The notes under the pieces were generated by a model. The model ran no database searches, was not told the DNA's origin, and saw only the letters and a program-made list of their open reading frames with translations. Shown here piece by piece: positions 16,991 through 26,699 of a DNA stretch of 64,000 bases (position 1 is the first letter of the stretch; every line of letters begins with the position of its first letter). A program made the position numbers and the translations under genes. Origin of the DNA: Priestia iocasae (GTDB lineage Bacteria > Bacillota > Bacilli > Bacillales > Bacillaceae_H); assembly GCF_016909075.1 (NCBI RefSeq), contig NZ_JAFBFC010000003.1, positions 310,001 through 374,000 on the forward strand, written 5' to 3'.

Positions 16991-17160
16991 CCTAACAATC
17001 CCCCTTCCAGTTTTGTGACGTTTAACTAATTGATATTCCACAAGATTGAAAAAATCCCTTGTTAAATCACAAACTTTTTGAACATTTCCTTTTCTTCATG
17101 ATAAAATAAATGTGTGAAAAAAACTAATTTTAAGAGAATGAAAGAATTTGGGGGATTGTC

Positions 17161-18102
17161 ATGTCAGCTACTATTCACATCATCCACGAAAACGACGAGT
17201 GGACAAAACCTTTACGACAAGCATTAGATGCATTAAACGTACCGTATGAGGATTGGCATCTTCATGAAGGTACACTTGATTTATCTAAAGAGCCTCCAAA
17301 AGGTATTTTTTATAACCGTATGAGCGCTTCCTCTCATACACGTGACCATCGCTTTGCACCAGAATATACGGCTGCTGTTCTATCGTGGCTTGAAGCACAC
17401 GATCGTATCGTCTTTAATAACAGCCGGGCATTAGCCCTTGAAGTAAGTAAAGTGGCTCAATACACAGCACTACAAGCTCATGGTATTCAAACACCTAAAA
17501 CAATGGCTGTAGTAGGAAAAGCACAACTTTTAGAAGCTGCTTCTCACTTTGACGGAGCGTTTATTACAAAACACAATCGTGCTGGAAAAGGACTCGGTGT
17601 CCAGCTTTTCCAACATCCAGATGCATTAAAATCTTATCTTACTAGTGATGATTTTGAAGAGCCAATTGATGGCATTACGTTATTGCAGCAATATATCCAA
17701 TCACCAAACGCAAAAATTACACGCTGTGAATTTATTGGTGGAAAGTTCTTTTATGCGGTAGATGTAGATACATCAGATGGCTTTGAACTTTGTCCTGCTG
17801 ATGCTTGTCAAATTGGCGATACATTCTGTCCAACGACTGCAACACCTAAGCCAAAGTTCGTTATTCGCGAATCATTTGATCACCCCATTATTGAAAAATA
17901 CGAACGTTTCTTACAGGCTAATGGCATAACATTTGCTGGTATTGAATTTATTCAAGATGCACAAGGAACGATTTACACGTATGATGTTAATACAAATACA
18001 AACTATAACAAAGATGCTGAACAAGTAGCCGGCCTTTACGGAATGACAGCGATTGCAAATCATTTAGCGAATGCGTTACACTCCTTAACACAAAAAGCAT
18101 AA
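17161..18102 (+). CDS. ATP-grasp (RimK-like) ligase
   Basis: The 313-aa protein has an N-terminal pre-ATP-grasp region (WTKPLRQALDALNVPYEDW) and a central ATP-grasp with AFITKHNRAGKGLGVQLF. The C-terminal metal-binding part is GIEFIQDAQGTIYTYDVNTN. RimK/glutathione-synthetase-like ligases join a carboxylate to an amine with ATP. The substrate is not predictable. It is monocistronic, with a bidirectional terminator behind it. Confidence 0.8.
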   Translation: MSATIHIIHENDEWTKPLRQALDALNVPYEDWHLHEGTLDLSKEPPKGIFYNRMSASSHTRDHRFAPEYTAAVLSWLEAHDRIVFNNSRALALEVSKVAQYTALQAHGIQTPKTMAVVGKAQLLEAASHFDGAFITKHNRAGKGLGVQLFQHPDALKSYLTSDDFEEPIDGITLLQQYIQSPNAKITRCEFIGGKFFYAVDVDTSDGFELCPADACQIGDTFCPTTATPKPKFVIRESFDHPIIEKYERFLQANGITFAGIEFIQDAQGTIYTYDVNTNTNYNKDAEQVAGLYGMTAIANHLANALHSLTQKA

Positions 18103-18110
18103 ACAGATAA

Positions 18111-18165
18111 AAGCCGGATGGATGTCAAATTGAGCTTTCTGCCTTTTTTTGACATCATCCGACTT
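18111..18165. terminator. Bidirectional terminator
   Basis: GCCGGATG-ATGTCAAA faces TTTGACATCATCCG between two convergent genes. Confidence 0.75.
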
Positions 18166-18171
18166 TCCTTG

Positions 18172-18570
18172 TTACTCACTAACCTTTACATAAAGTGTAC
18201 GCTCTCTTGGACCATCAAACTCGCAAAAATAAATACCTTGCCATGTTCCAAGCAATAGGTGGCCATCTGTCACAATAACATGTTGAGAAGCACCAACCGT
18301 GCTTACTTTCATATGTGCTGCTGTGTTTCCTTCCATATGACGATCTAACTCATGATGCCACGGGTACACCTCATCAAAACGGCGAATCATGTCACGTTTG
18401 ACATCTGGATCTGCATTTTCATTGATGGTAATGCCCGCAGTCGTATGTGGACAATAAACGATAACCGTCCCTTCTTTTACGCCCAGTTCACCCACCACCT
18501 GTTGAACCATATTGGTGACTTCAATCATTTCATCTCGAGAAGATGTACGAATAATATATTTCTTCAGCAT
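18172..18570 (-). CDS. YjbQ/UPF0047 family protein
   Basis: The compact 132-aa protein contains [16 protein letters not shown], a histidine-rich [18 protein letters not shown] and [15 protein letters not shown]. These are the hallmarks of the YjbQ family, which in E. coli has weak thiamine-phosphate synthase activity. The true role is unclear. Full length. Confidence 0.9.
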   Translation of the reverse strand: MLKKYIIRTSSRDEMIEVTNMVQQVVGELGVKEGTVIVYCPHTTAGITINENADPDVKRDMIRRFDEVYPWHHELDRHMEGNTAAHMKVSTVGASQHVIVTDGHLLLGTWQGIYFCEFDGPRERTLYVKVSE

Positions 18571-18649
18571 GTGTCTCCCCCCTACTATGTATACTATAAT
18601 GATTTTATCATATGAAACGAATAGGATCTAAAAGAGAGGAACGATAAAC

Positions 18650-19225
18650 GTGAATTATGAACGAATCAATCAAGCTGTTCAATTTGCTACAATGGCACAC
18701 GAAGGACAAAAAAGAAAAGTAACCAGCCTAAGCTACATTACCCATCCGTATACCGCTGCTTTATACGTCATTGATGCACTACAAGATTTATCCCTCGATG
18801 AACAAGTCAAAGAAAATATCGTCATTGCTACATTACTTCATGACGTAGCTGAAGATACAAAGTATGATTTAGAAGCAATTAAAGACGCGTTTGGAAGCGA
18901 AGTCGCTACTCTTGTGACACAATCATCTGAACCGGATAAAGAAAAATCGTGGAAAGAACGAAAACAACATACTATTAATCAGTTAACAAATGCATCTTTT
19001 GAAGTGAAATGCATCGTTTGTGCAGATAAAACGCATAACTTACTTTCTATTTTACAGGACTATGAACAAAACAGAGAAGAGGTATGGAAAAAGTTTAACG
19101 CTCCAAAGACAGAACAACAATGGTACTACTCATCAATTTCAGAAGCACTTATGACGAATGTTTCACATCCACCAACGCTTTTTACAACTTATAAACAGCT
19201 GGTTATGAAACTATTTCACACATAA
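18650..19225 (+). CDS. HD-domain phosphohydrolase, SpoT/MESH1-like
   Basis: The HD fold is complete: HEGQKRK, YITHPY, LLHDVAEDT with the metal-binding HD pair, and CADKTHNL. This order is that of (p)ppGpp hydrolase domains of RelA/SpoT type. No synthetase or TGS domain follows, so it is a small stand-alone hydrolase candidate (191 aa). Substrate is inferred from family only. GTG start, AGAGAGGAA upstream. Confidence 0.75.
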   Translation: MNYERINQAVQFATMAHEGQKRKVTSLSYITHPYTAALYVIDALQDLSLDEQVKENIVIATLLHDVAEDTKYDLEAIKDAFGSEVATLVTQSSEPDKEKSWKERKQHTINQLTNASFEVKCIVCADKTHNLLSILQDYEQNREEVWKKFNAPKTEQQWYYSSISEALMTNVSHPPTLFTTYKQLVMKLFHT

Positions 19226-19231
19226 TAAAAT

Positions 19232-19266
19232 AGCAATCGTCAAACTTAGAACGACGATTGCTCCTT
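19232..19266. terminator. Terminator
   Basis: AGCAATCGTC faces GACGATTGCT between two convergent genes. Confidence 0.7.
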
Positions 19267-19269
19267 TGT

Positions 19270-20199
19270 TCATCGACTCATATGCAAGATTGTCGCTTTT
19301 AATCCATCCTGATACGGAGTTTGTGGCAACGGACCAATTAACTGCTCTGTTCTCTTACCACTTAGGACTGTAGGCTGCTCGTTTAAATAAAACATCTCAA
19401 CAAACTCACGCATCCCACCATCAAATAATCCAAGAAAGCGAATCATCGTTTTCGTCACGGTTGAAACAGACTTCTGATAGCCTGTGTTCTCTTTTACAAT
19501 TGACACGATTTCTTCACCTGTAATAACACCGCTACCTGGAATATTCCAATGATGACCGTATGCTTCTTCTTTTAACGACAGCTCAACCATGGCTTTTGCT
19601 CCATCGGGAGTATAAATGTATTCACGTGGCACTTCTTGATTGCCAATAAACATCGCTTTTTTGTTTTGAAGAACACCCTGGAGAAAGTAATGAATTTGTG
19701 TATTTTCGGCGTTAGGACCATAAAAGTCAGGAAAATGAGCAAGAAACATCGTTACATCTGAGCTTTTTGCCATCTGCTCAAGATCCAAGCGAATTTTCCC
19801 TTTTTTCGTTGGTGGATTTTTAGGATAGTCTTCATTAATTGATGTACCATTGCTTTTTTCATATGCATAAATGTTATCAACAATGGCAAGCTTTTTATGA
19901 TGTTGCTTAGCGACGTCTAAAATGGCACGCATGATCATTGGTTGCTTTTCAGACCATTCTTGATAAGGTACGTTGATGGCGTGAAAAATAATATCAACAG
20001 AAGCCACAGCTTCACTTAGTTGTTCACGATTACATACATCTCCCTCAAAAATCGTCACGAGCGCTTTTGATTCATACAGACGCTGCATTTTATCTTTGTT
20101 ACGCGCAAATGCAATAACTTCAATTTCTCGACTGAGCAATTCACAAACTAATGCATACCCCATTCCTCCTGATGCCCCTAACACTAACGCCTTTTTCAT
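19270..20199 (-). CDS. NAD(P)-dependent epimerase/SDR-like protein
   Basis: The Rossmann motif GASGGMGYALVCELL is N-terminal, followed by FEGDVCN and NVPYQEW; the rest matches atypical SDR/epimerase folds. The start is the second ATG of ATGATG at 20199, 6 bases from GGGAGGG. It is transcribed after a tetR gene on the same strand and shares a 15-bp operator with it, so it is the likely target of that repressor. Substrate unknown. 309 aa. Confidence 0.8.
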   Translation of the reverse strand: MKKALVLGASGGMGYALVCELLSREIEVIAFARNKDKMQRLYESKALVTIFEGDVCNREQLSEAVASVDIIFHAINVPYQEWSEKQPMIMRAILDVAKQHHKKLAIVDNIYAYEKSNGTSINEDYPKNPPTKKGKIRLDLEQMAKSSDVTMFLAHFPDFYGPNAENTQIHYFLQGVLQNKKAMFIGNQEVPREYIYTPDGAKAMVELSLKEEAYGHHWNIPGSGVITGEEIVSIVKENTGYQKSVSTVTKTMIRFLGLFDGGMREFVEMFYLNEQPTVLSGKRTEQLIGPLPQTPYQDGLKATILHMSR

Positions 20200-20217
20200 C
20201 ATTATCCCTCCCATTAA

Positions 20218-20232
20218 TTAACCATTGTTCAA
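20218..20232. promoter_or_regulatory. TetR operator, copy 1
   Basis: TTAACCATTGTTCAA is an imperfect palindrome and matches 20837-20851 in 13 of 15 bases. It lies 19 bases upstream of the SDR start. Confidence 0.65.
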
Positions 20233-20258
20233 TTAAAATCAAAAAATGACAAACGTGA

Positions 20259-20816
20259 TTATAGTAACCGATTCACATGCAGCATAGCTAACTCTTTCAC
20301 ATCTTCAAACTGTTGATTTGTACGGCAATAATGAGTAACAAAGCCATGCAGCGATAAAAAGATGGACCAAATTTCTTGTAAATTTATTTTTTCCTCACTT
20401 AACTCATAGACCGTTTGTGCAAACTTCTCATAGCTTTTATTTGGGGCATCACATAGTAATTCTCTTATCTCTTCGTCCTTTGTCAAAAACATTAATTCAT
20501 AATGCTGTTGATGCGTAAGACCGAAGCGAATAAATCTTATTAATACTTCTTTTATTTTTTCTTCTTGAGTCATCTCTAGCTTCATAACTTTATCGATCTC
20601 TTGATCAAGCAATGTGAAATCTTTAGCCACAATGGCGTAAAATAACTCTGCTTTGTTTTTAAAATGATAATAAATGGCGCCATGACTATACGTAAGCTCT
20701 TTTGCTATTTGTCGCATCGACACATGTTGATAGCCTTCTTTTACAAACAACTTTCGCGCTACATCCATAATCATGTCTCTTGTTAACTCTTTCTCTACTG
20801 ACTTCCTTGGTGACAT
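20259..20816 (-). CDS. TetR-family transcriptional regulator
   Basis: The 185-aa protein has the TetR helix-turn-helix at residues ~18-60: VARKLFVKEGYQHVSMRQIA and SHGAIYYHFKNKAELF. The C-terminal ligand domain is of unknown specificity. Two copies of a 15-bp palindrome flank the gene, one before itself and one before the SDR gene. Autorepression and repression of the SDR gene are therefore likely. Confidence 0.9.
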   Translation of the reverse strand: MSPRKSVEKELTRDMIMDVARKLFVKEGYQHVSMRQIAKELTYSHGAIYYHFKNKAELFYAIVAKDFTLLDQEIDKVMKLEMTQEEKIKEVLIRFIRFGLTHQQHYELMFLTKDEEIRELLCDAPNKSYEKFAQTVYELSEEKINLQEIWSIFLSLHGFVTHYCRTNQQFEDVKELAMLHVNRLL

Positions 20817-20836
20817 GATGTGCTCCTTCTTTTTTA

Positions 20837-20851
20837 TTAACCACTGTTTAA
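20837..20851. promoter_or_regulatory. TetR operator, copy 2
   Basis: TTAACCACTGTTTAA, centred about 28 bases upstream of the tetR start codon; see copy 1 at 20218. Confidence 0.65.
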
Positions 20852-20901
20852 TTTATTTTATGAGAAATTTTTCCAACTGTCAACAACGTTGACCATACAA
20901 A

Positions 20902-20936
20902 AAATGAGCATGACTGCAATCTAGTCGTGCTCATTC
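20902..20936 (-). terminator. Terminator of the CAP gene
   Basis: AATGAGCA-GACT faces AGTC-TGCTCATT with a minus-strand T-run. Confidence 0.8.
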
Positions 20937-20947
20937 GCTTAAATCAA

Positions 20948-21685
20948 TTATTTACCGATAAACATTTGTGTCCAGTATGTTGTACCATTGCTAGCTTTTA
21001 CATACCCTACACCAATATGTGTGAAATTATTACTTAAAATGTTTGCACGATGGCCTGAACTATTCATCCATCCGTTCATTACTTCTTCTGGTGTGCGTTG
21101 ACCTTTTGCAATGTTTTCACCTGCAGCTTTATATGAGATGCCAAACTGCTTCATCATATCAAACGGTGAACCGTACGTTGGAGATTGATGATCAAAGTAT
21201 CCTTTGTTCATCATGTCTCTTGACTTCTCTCTTGCTACATCGCTTAACTTTGTATCTAATTGTAAGGGTGCTAAGCCTGCCTTTTGTCTCTCTTGGTTTA
21301 CAAGCTCTACTACCTTTTTCTCGTATTCACTTACACTACTAGCTGCCGCTTGAGTGTTTTTCGTAGTATTTGTAGCTGGCTTTTGTGCTGGTGCAGGCTG
21401 CGCAGCTGACTCTTTTTGTGTTTGTGCAGTTGTCTGTGCCTGTGCCTGTGGCTTCGCTGGCTCTGCTGCTGGCTTGGCCGATGGTTGAATAACTGGCTTA
21501 ACTTGAAGGTTGTATTTCTTGATTAAGTTTTCAAGATAAGCTTGGTCAAATTGACAGTTGTAGGCATGCACAACTTTTTTATAAGTAGTTGGTTGTTGCT
21601 CGTTTGATGAAGCGCTTGCATTCGCTCCTCCAAACATCGTTGTTGCTAATACAGCACCTGCTGCGATAACTGATAATTTCTTCAT
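20948..21685 (-). CDS. Secreted CAP/SCP-domain protein (YkwD-like)
   Basis: A Sec signal peptide ends near GGANASA. A Pro/Ala/Gln/Thr linker with AQAQTTAQTQ is at residues ~60-115, and the C-terminal CAP domain is at ~122-245. The CAP domain has VELVNQERQKAGLAPL, GENIAKGQRTPEEVM and SSGHRANIL, the usual signature. Family members in Bacillus are extracellular and function is mostly unknown. Length 245 aa, typical of YkwD. Confidence 0.9.
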   Translation of the reverse strand: MKKLSVIAAGAVLATTMFGGANASASSNEQQPTTYKKVVHAYNCQFDQAYLENLIKKYNLQVKPVIQPSAKPAAEPAKPQAQAQTTAQTQKESAAQPAPAQKPATNTTKNTQAAASSVSEYEKKVVELVNQERQKAGLAPLQLDTKLSDVAREKSRDMMNKGYFDHQSPTYGSPFDMMKQFGISYKAAGENIAKGQRTPEEVMNGWMNSSGHRANILSNNFTHIGVGYVKASNGTTYWTQMFIGK

Positions 21686-21774
21686 TATCTTTCCTCCTAC
21701 TGATTATTGTGACTCCCTCTTTTATCATGCTTCATATCTCACAATCTCTCAATCTGAAAAAAATACCAACATAT

Positions 21775-21825
21775 AAAAAAATCGTCAAAAACCTTATAGA
21801 ATGAAAGGTTTTTGACGATTCTAGC
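21775..21825 (-). terminator. Terminator
   Basis: ATCGTCAAAAACCTT faces AAGGTTTTTGACGAT, a perfect 15-bp stem with T-tail on the minus strand. Confidence 0.85.
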
Positions 21826-21852
21826 AATTTATTGTATACGGTGTAATTTTTA

Positions 21853-22194
21853 CTATTTTTTGTTTTCTTTCATAATTGTGTAGTTTTCGGTGAACATATA
21901 ACTAGTATATGTAAGCTCAGCCTCTTCTTTTTTAAAGATAAAGGAGTCTCCAATTTGTTGATGAAATGCCCAACCTTCTTTTTCTTTTTGATCAATAAAA
22001 GTTAGATAGTCATTCGCAGTTACTATGTACTTTTTCGGCTTTTTATCGATTTGGGCTACGTGATGGCCATTTGCTAGCTTAACTAAACCAATGACAACTG
22101 GAATAGGGTTTCCTTCTTGAAACACGAGCTTCCCAAATAAGCTAAAAAACAGTACTCCTACTACTAAGAACGCTACTAGCACCTGTTTTCTCAC
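21853..22194 (-). CDS. Membrane-anchored hypothetical protein
   Basis: From the GTG at 22194 a single N-terminal membrane segment (VLVAFLVVGVLFFSLFGKLV) is followed by a soluble domain with YLTFIDQKEKEGWAFHQQIG. The frame can start at 22215 instead. The 113-aa product is probably bound to the membrane with its domain outside. Family not recognised. Confidence 0.55.
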   Translation of the reverse strand: MRKQVLVAFLVVGVLFFSLFGKLVFQEGNPIPVVIGLVKLANGHHVAQIDKKPKKYIVTANDYLTFIDQKEKEGWAFHQQIGDSFIFKKEEAELTYTSYMFTENYTIMKENKK

Positions 22195-22463
22195 AAGCTC
22201 CCCATCCCCCATCATTTTATTTTTATTAAATAGTGGCTTCCATCTCCATATGTATCAATTCGCTCTTACTTCTCGACAATCCTTCCAACAACCTTCTAAA
22301 AAAGATTGATAAAAATAACTTCTTTTATCTATTCCTTATAAAAATATGACAAGACTGTTACCTTTCTATTAAAACATGTATCATCATTACATTTTCATCC
22401 AAACACATGATAAAATGAAGTCAACTTGTAAGAACGTACACTTTAATAGATAGGATGATGGTT

Positions 22464-23066
22464 ATGGACAAAACAAATTTACGCACATACATCCGCAAAA
22501 TTTTTCCGAATATTCAATTAAAACATCCGTTATTCTACCACGCACCTGCTGGCATTCGTTTTGAACTAGGCAATCAAAAGAAAGTATGGGAAAAGGAATA
22601 TATGAAGAATGTCTATGAACGTGCTTATGCCATCTTCAGTTCGCTTCACGATAAAAATGATGATCTTCTATTATGTTTTAAGGGAAAACATAACACTCAC
22701 AAACGTGATGAAGAACCAAAAATAAAAAAATACATTAAAACAAAGTTTTCAAAACAAGAAATTCACCTGGTGTCTGAGAGCGAACGCAATGAATTTTTTA
22801 TTTACTGTAAAACAGACGACTTAAAGCATAAATTGCTTATTCAATCAATTGCAAACCGTGATTTACACATTCAGCCTTCCCTTGAAGAAGAATGCTATAT
22901 TATTAACATGAATAAACATACTGTTTTTCATCTTTATGATGATCGTGGGCTTGATGTTGTGTCAAATAATCCTCTTGCCCTGAAACGATTGCAACAGCAA
23001 TTTCACCATTGGATTGTCGACATTGATGAGCAGCAACTATATGAGCAAAAACGTGTCTCTCGTTAA
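22464..23066 (+). CDS. DUF3885-like protein
   Basis: The start is the ATG at 22464 (MDKTNLRTYIRK), about 6 bases from AGGATG. The N-terminus has FYHAPAGIRFELG and YERAYAIFSSLHD, and the C-terminus has YIINMNKHTVFHLYDDRGLD. This combination looks like the DUF3885 family, small cytosolic proteins of unknown function. 200 aa. Confidence 0.6.
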   Translation: MDKTNLRTYIRKIFPNIQLKHPLFYHAPAGIRFELGNQKKVWEKEYMKNVYERAYAIFSSLHDKNDDLLLCFKGKHNTHKRDEEPKIKKYIKTKFSKQEIHLVSESERNEFFIYCKTDDLKHKLLIQSIANRDLHIQPSLEEECYIINMNKHTVFHLYDDRGLDVVSNNPLALKRLQQQFHHWIVDIDEQQLYEQKRVSR

Positions 23067-23113
23067 TCGTTGAACGCACATTCTTCTTTATTTAAGAAAA
23101 AAATAGATAAACA

Positions 23114-23143
23114 GGGAGTTGACAATGGGGCAACTCCTTTTTT
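23114..23143 (+). terminator. Terminator
   Basis: GGGAGTTG faces CAACTCC and T-run follows, after the DUF3885 gene. A second perfect hairpin, AAAAAGCAGAATG with CATTCTGCTTTTT, is at 23163-23200. Confidence 0.8.
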
Positions 23144-23431
23144 AAATTCAAGTAGAACACTCAAAAAGCAGAATGTCATATGGTTGGCATTCTGCTTTTT
23201 ATGACTCAAGATAATAAGACTTAGCTTCGTGTATGCATCACTTAAAGTATATATAAAGGCGATATAAACCATTAGCTTTCAATAGTAGTACGATATTTTC
23301 TTTTCTAACAATTTCAGCATTCGTAATTTCATGCTTCATTCATCCACACATTATAGAATATAATAAGTTAATAGAATCTACATACTTTTCATTCTATTAA
23401 CTTTAACATTACGATGATGGTGGGTGAAACG

Positions 23432-24712
23432 TTGAATCGAAATCGTATACATTACAGTTGGATTATTCTGCTGATTACTTTCTTCTCAATTATTGTAGCT
23501 GGTATTGTTAGGTCTTCATCCGGTGTATTCATAGACCCTTTTGAAAATGAATTTGGGTGGGATCGCTCCGTTATTTCATTAGCTTTCGCTATTGGGCTAT
23601 TTTTATATGGAATATCAGGTCCTTTTATGGCTGCCTTAATCGAAGTATTAGGTGTAAAAAAAGTGATGGTCCTATCAATGGCTACACTATTAATAGGGAC
23701 TTTACTTACCTTTATCATGCAAGAGTCGTGGCAGCTTATTATTATTTGGGGAATCATTATTGGTTTGGGATCTGGTGTGTTTTTAACCGTGTTAAGTCCG
23801 TATGTTGCGAATAGATGGTTTGAGAAAAAACGAGGACTTGCGCTAGGAATATTAACAGCAAGTACAGCAACTGGTCAGTTACTATTGCTTCCCATATTAG
23901 CAATTATTATCAATCAATCGTCTTGGCGTTGGGCAATTGTCTTAATTACGACACTGAGTGCCATGATGCTTGTCATCATTTTATTGTTCATGAAAAACTC
24001 TCCTCATGATATAGGGATTCTTTCATATGGCCTTGATACAGAAAAACAAGATCCATTAAAGGAACAGAAAAAAAACCCGATTGCTCTTGCCTTTAACGGT
24101 TTGTTTGAGGCAGTAAAAGTAAAAGAGTTTTGGTTGTTAGCAGGTAGCTTCTTTATTTGCGGGCTTTCGACAAGCGGATTAATTGGGACTCATTTCATTT
24201 CTTATTGCATTAGCTATGGGATACCTTTAGTTGCAGCCGCATCGCTTCTTTCATTTATGGGTGTTTTCGATTTGATAGGAACCACTCTTTCAGGATGGTT
24301 ATCAGACCTTTTTGATAATAGGTGGTTATTATTTTGGTACTATGGTTTAAGAGGAGCATCGCTTATTTTACTTCCCTTTGCGTTAGCTGACGGTTCTTAC
24401 GCTTTACTTCTTGTTTTTTCAGTGTTTTATGGACTTGATTGGATTGCGACGGTCCCACCAACGATTGGCATATCAAGACAAATCTTTGGAATAGAAAAAA
24501 GCGGGATTGTATATGGATGGATTTTTGCTTCACATCAGCTTGGTGCAGCCGTAGCAGCTTATGGTGGAGGAATCATTTATAAAGTATTCAACTCTTATAC
24601 TTGGGCATTTTTTCTAGCAGGGATTTTTTGTTTACTAGCAAGCTTATTTGTCATTGTGATCAAAAAACAAGCACCACAAGAAAGAATGCTTAAGACTACG
24701 TTAAAAGCTTAA
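23432..24712 (+). CDS. MFS transporter
   Basis: About twelve hydrophobic helices and the MFS signatures GSGVFLTVLSPYVANRWFEKKR and FDLIGTTLSGWLSD are present. The loop sequence and a long central loop with basic residues (EKQDPLKEQKKN) resemble oxalate/formate-antiporter-like (OFA/monocarboxylate) carriers. Substrate unknown. TTG at 23432 is preferred because GGTGGGTGA lies just upstream; ATG at 23414 is the alternative. About 426 aa. Confidence 0.8.
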   Translation: MNRNRIHYSWIILLITFFSIIVAGIVRSSSGVFIDPFENEFGWDRSVISLAFAIGLFLYGISGPFMAALIEVLGVKKVMVLSMATLLIGTLLTFIMQESWQLIIIWGIIIGLGSGVFLTVLSPYVANRWFEKKRGLALGILTASTATGQLLLLPILAIIINQSSWRWAIVLITTLSAMMLVIILLFMKNSPHDIGILSYGLDTEKQDPLKEQKKNPIALAFNGLFEAVKVKEFWLLAGSFFICGLSTSGLIGTHFISYCISYGIPLVAAASLLSFMGVFDLIGTTLSGWLSDLFDNRWLLFWYYGLRGASLILLPFALADGSYALLLVFSVFYGLDWIATVPPTIGISRQIFGIEKSGIVYGWIFASHQLGAAVAAYGGGIIYKVFNSYTWAFFLAGIFCLLASLFVIVIKKQAPQERMLKTTLKA

Positions 24713-24764
24713 TTAACAAGATTTTGGGACATCAGTGAGTAAAACGAAGAAAAGAAGATTTTGC

Positions 24765-24812
24765 GGACTAAGTCAAACAGGGGTGCTCTTTGCTCCCCTT
24801 TTGCCTCAGTCC
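24765..24812 (+). terminator. Terminator of the MFS gene
   Basis: GGACTAAG-AGGGG faces CCCCT-CTCAGTCC in a two-part stem. Confidence 0.6.
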
Positions 24813-24863
24813 CTTGTTATTTATCAAGGCTGTACAAAGATTATGTGTAAAAACATTTGATTT

Positions 24864-25595
24864 TCAATAACCATTCAGCCATTTTATAGTTTCACGAACC
24901 AATCGATCTTGTTGCTCTTCAGCTGAAATTGTAGCTTTTTTATCCCCTCTTTGCTCTCCATATAGACCGAATTGCGCATGATTCCCACCTTCTATCTCCA
25001 CAAACGTTGTTGAAGATGGAAGTAGCTTTTTCGTTTCTTCAATCTTACTTGTTGTTGTTAAACCATCTCGCTCACCATAGAGTGATAAAACTGGCATATT
25101 CGTAGATGAAAAATCATTTTTATTCATCGGATACGAAGCGAGGAAGACCACGCCTGTTAGGTTATCTTGATTTTTATACGCATAATTTGCAGCCATGACA
25201 CCACCTAATGAATGTCCTCCAATAAACCACTTTTTCACTTCCGGGAAATCCGTGATCACATCATCTGCTCGATTTCCACTAAGAAAAGCCATATTAAATG
25301 GAAAGTTAACAACGGCTACTACATAGCCATTTTTTGCTAGCTGTTGTGCATAATACGCATATGCTAGTGGCTGCACTTTTGCACCTGGATATAAAATGTA
25401 GCCTGCCTTCACTTGTTGATTAACAGGTTGAATCACATAATATGTATCTTTTTGTGTTACGTTCTTTTCATCTACTAGTCGTGACAGCTCATAGGAAGGA
25501 GTGTAATCAAACCGAGACCAAACAACAAATGTCAGCATTGTCATTAGTACAATAACAATTAGACCGACACATCCAATTTTCAAGATATTTTTCAC
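24864..25595 (-). CDS. Membrane-anchored alpha/beta hydrolase
   Basis: An N-terminal membrane helix (CVGLIVIVLMTMLTFVVW) precedes an alpha/beta-hydrolase fold. The nucleophile elbow is GGHSLGG, the acid is in YGERDGLT and the histidine in EGGNHAQFG, so the triad is complete. The domain faces outside by topology. It resembles the dienelactone-hydrolase-like family; substrate unknown. 243 aa. Confidence 0.85.
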   Translation of the reverse strand: MKNILKIGCVGLIVIVLMTMLTFVVWSRFDYTPSYELSRLVDEKNVTQKDTYYVIQPVNQQVKAGYILYPGAKVQPLAYAYYAQQLAKNGYVVAVVNFPFNMAFLSGNRADDVITDFPEVKKWFIGGHSLGGVMAANYAYKNQDNLTGVVFLASYPMNKNDFSSTNMPVLSLYGERDGLTTTSKIEETKKLLPSSTTFVEIEGGNHAQFGLYGEQRGDKKATISAEEQQDRLVRETIKWLNGY

Positions 25596-25909
25596 TACTT
25601 GTCCTCTTTTCTTTCAGCATCTATAGAAACTAACGTCATTCAAATTTTATCTTTGTGCCTTCTACCTTTGCAAGGATGAATACTTAGGGAAGAGATAATT
25701 AATCAGAAATGAACGAATCGACTCAATCTTTTATTTCGTTTGTTTTCTTACCATTCATATTAAAGAAACGAAATATTCACCTCTTAACAAACTTCTATAA
25801 AATAAACGACTCATTTTTTCTCCTATATCCTATGTAGTGTAGAAAACAAATGAATGAACACAAAAAAGTTCGCACACACTATAAAAAACGACCGTGAAGG
25901 ATGTTTGTC

Positions 25910-26689
25910 ATGGAAAATTTCTCACCAACAAACAAGTATAGACGCTTCAAGGCTCATATTAGTATTTTTGGAACAACTCAAATTCATTTACGAAATCCTT
26001 ACATTGTCGCTTGGTGGTCAGCAGCATTTCCTGGATTCGGACACCTTTTATTATCAAAATATTTAAGAGGGTTTCTACTATTCATTTGGGAGGTTTATAT
26101 TAATATTCATTCCAACCTTAATTTGGCGATGGTTTATTCTTTTTGTGGAGACATCAATCGTGCCAAAGAAATCATTGATACAAGATGGATTTTACTGTAC
26201 ATTCCAGTCTATATTTTTGCGATATGGGATAGTTATCGAACAACCATTGACTTAAATAAAGTGGCTATATTAGCTGAGCGTGAGAATGCGCCATTTAATT
26301 CGTTTAGCATTGGCTCATTAGAAGTGAACTATCTCGATCAACGAAACCCCTTGTTAGCGGTCATATGGTCCGCTTTTATGCCAGGAACAGGCCAATTATA
26401 CATTCACCGCATTTTAACTGGTTTCTTTTCTCTTGTTTGGGTGGTGGTGTTCTATTATCAATCCAATCTTCTTCCAGCTATTCATTATTTATTTTTAGGA
26501 AATGTGGCAAAAGCTAGTGCGATTTTGAATCCCGAATGGCTCTTATTTTTACCTTCAATTTATGGATTCTCTATCTATGATGCCTATAGTAATACCGTCG
26601 AAAACAACAAGCTATTTGATAGTTACCAACGCAACTACTTAATTAAGAATTATCAACGTTATCGATTTCGGTTGCCGTTAAGAAAATAA
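25910..26689 (+). CDS. Internally duplicated multi-pass membrane protein
   Basis: The 259-aa protein consists of two tandem homologous halves of about 90-100 residues. RNPYIVAWWSAAFPGFGHLL and RNPLLAVIWSAFMPGTGQLY begin them; TRWILLYIPVYIFAIWDSYR and PEWLLFLPSIYGFSIYDAYS end them. Each half has two to three membrane helices and a TM2-like PGxGxLL turn. The start is ATG at 25910 after AAGGATG. The downstream gene, 10 bases away, forms an operon with it. Function unknown. Confidence 0.75.
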   Translation: MENFSPTNKYRRFKAHISIFGTTQIHLRNPYIVAWWSAAFPGFGHLLLSKYLRGFLLFIWEVYINIHSNLNLAMVYSFCGDINRAKEIIDTRWILLYIPVYIFAIWDSYRTTIDLNKVAILAERENAPFNSFSIGSLEVNYLDQRNPLLAVIWSAFMPGTGQLYIHRILTGFFSLVWVVVFYYQSNLLPAIHYLFLGNVAKASAILNPEWLLFLPSIYGFSIYDAYSNTVENNKLFDSYQRNYLIKNYQRYRFRLPLRK

Positions 26690-26699
26690 GGAGTTTGCC

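Noticed and set aside
25854-26066. 70-aa ORF overlapping the duplicated membrane protein
   Set aside because: Different frame, no ribosome site; the 259-aa frame has membrane repeats.
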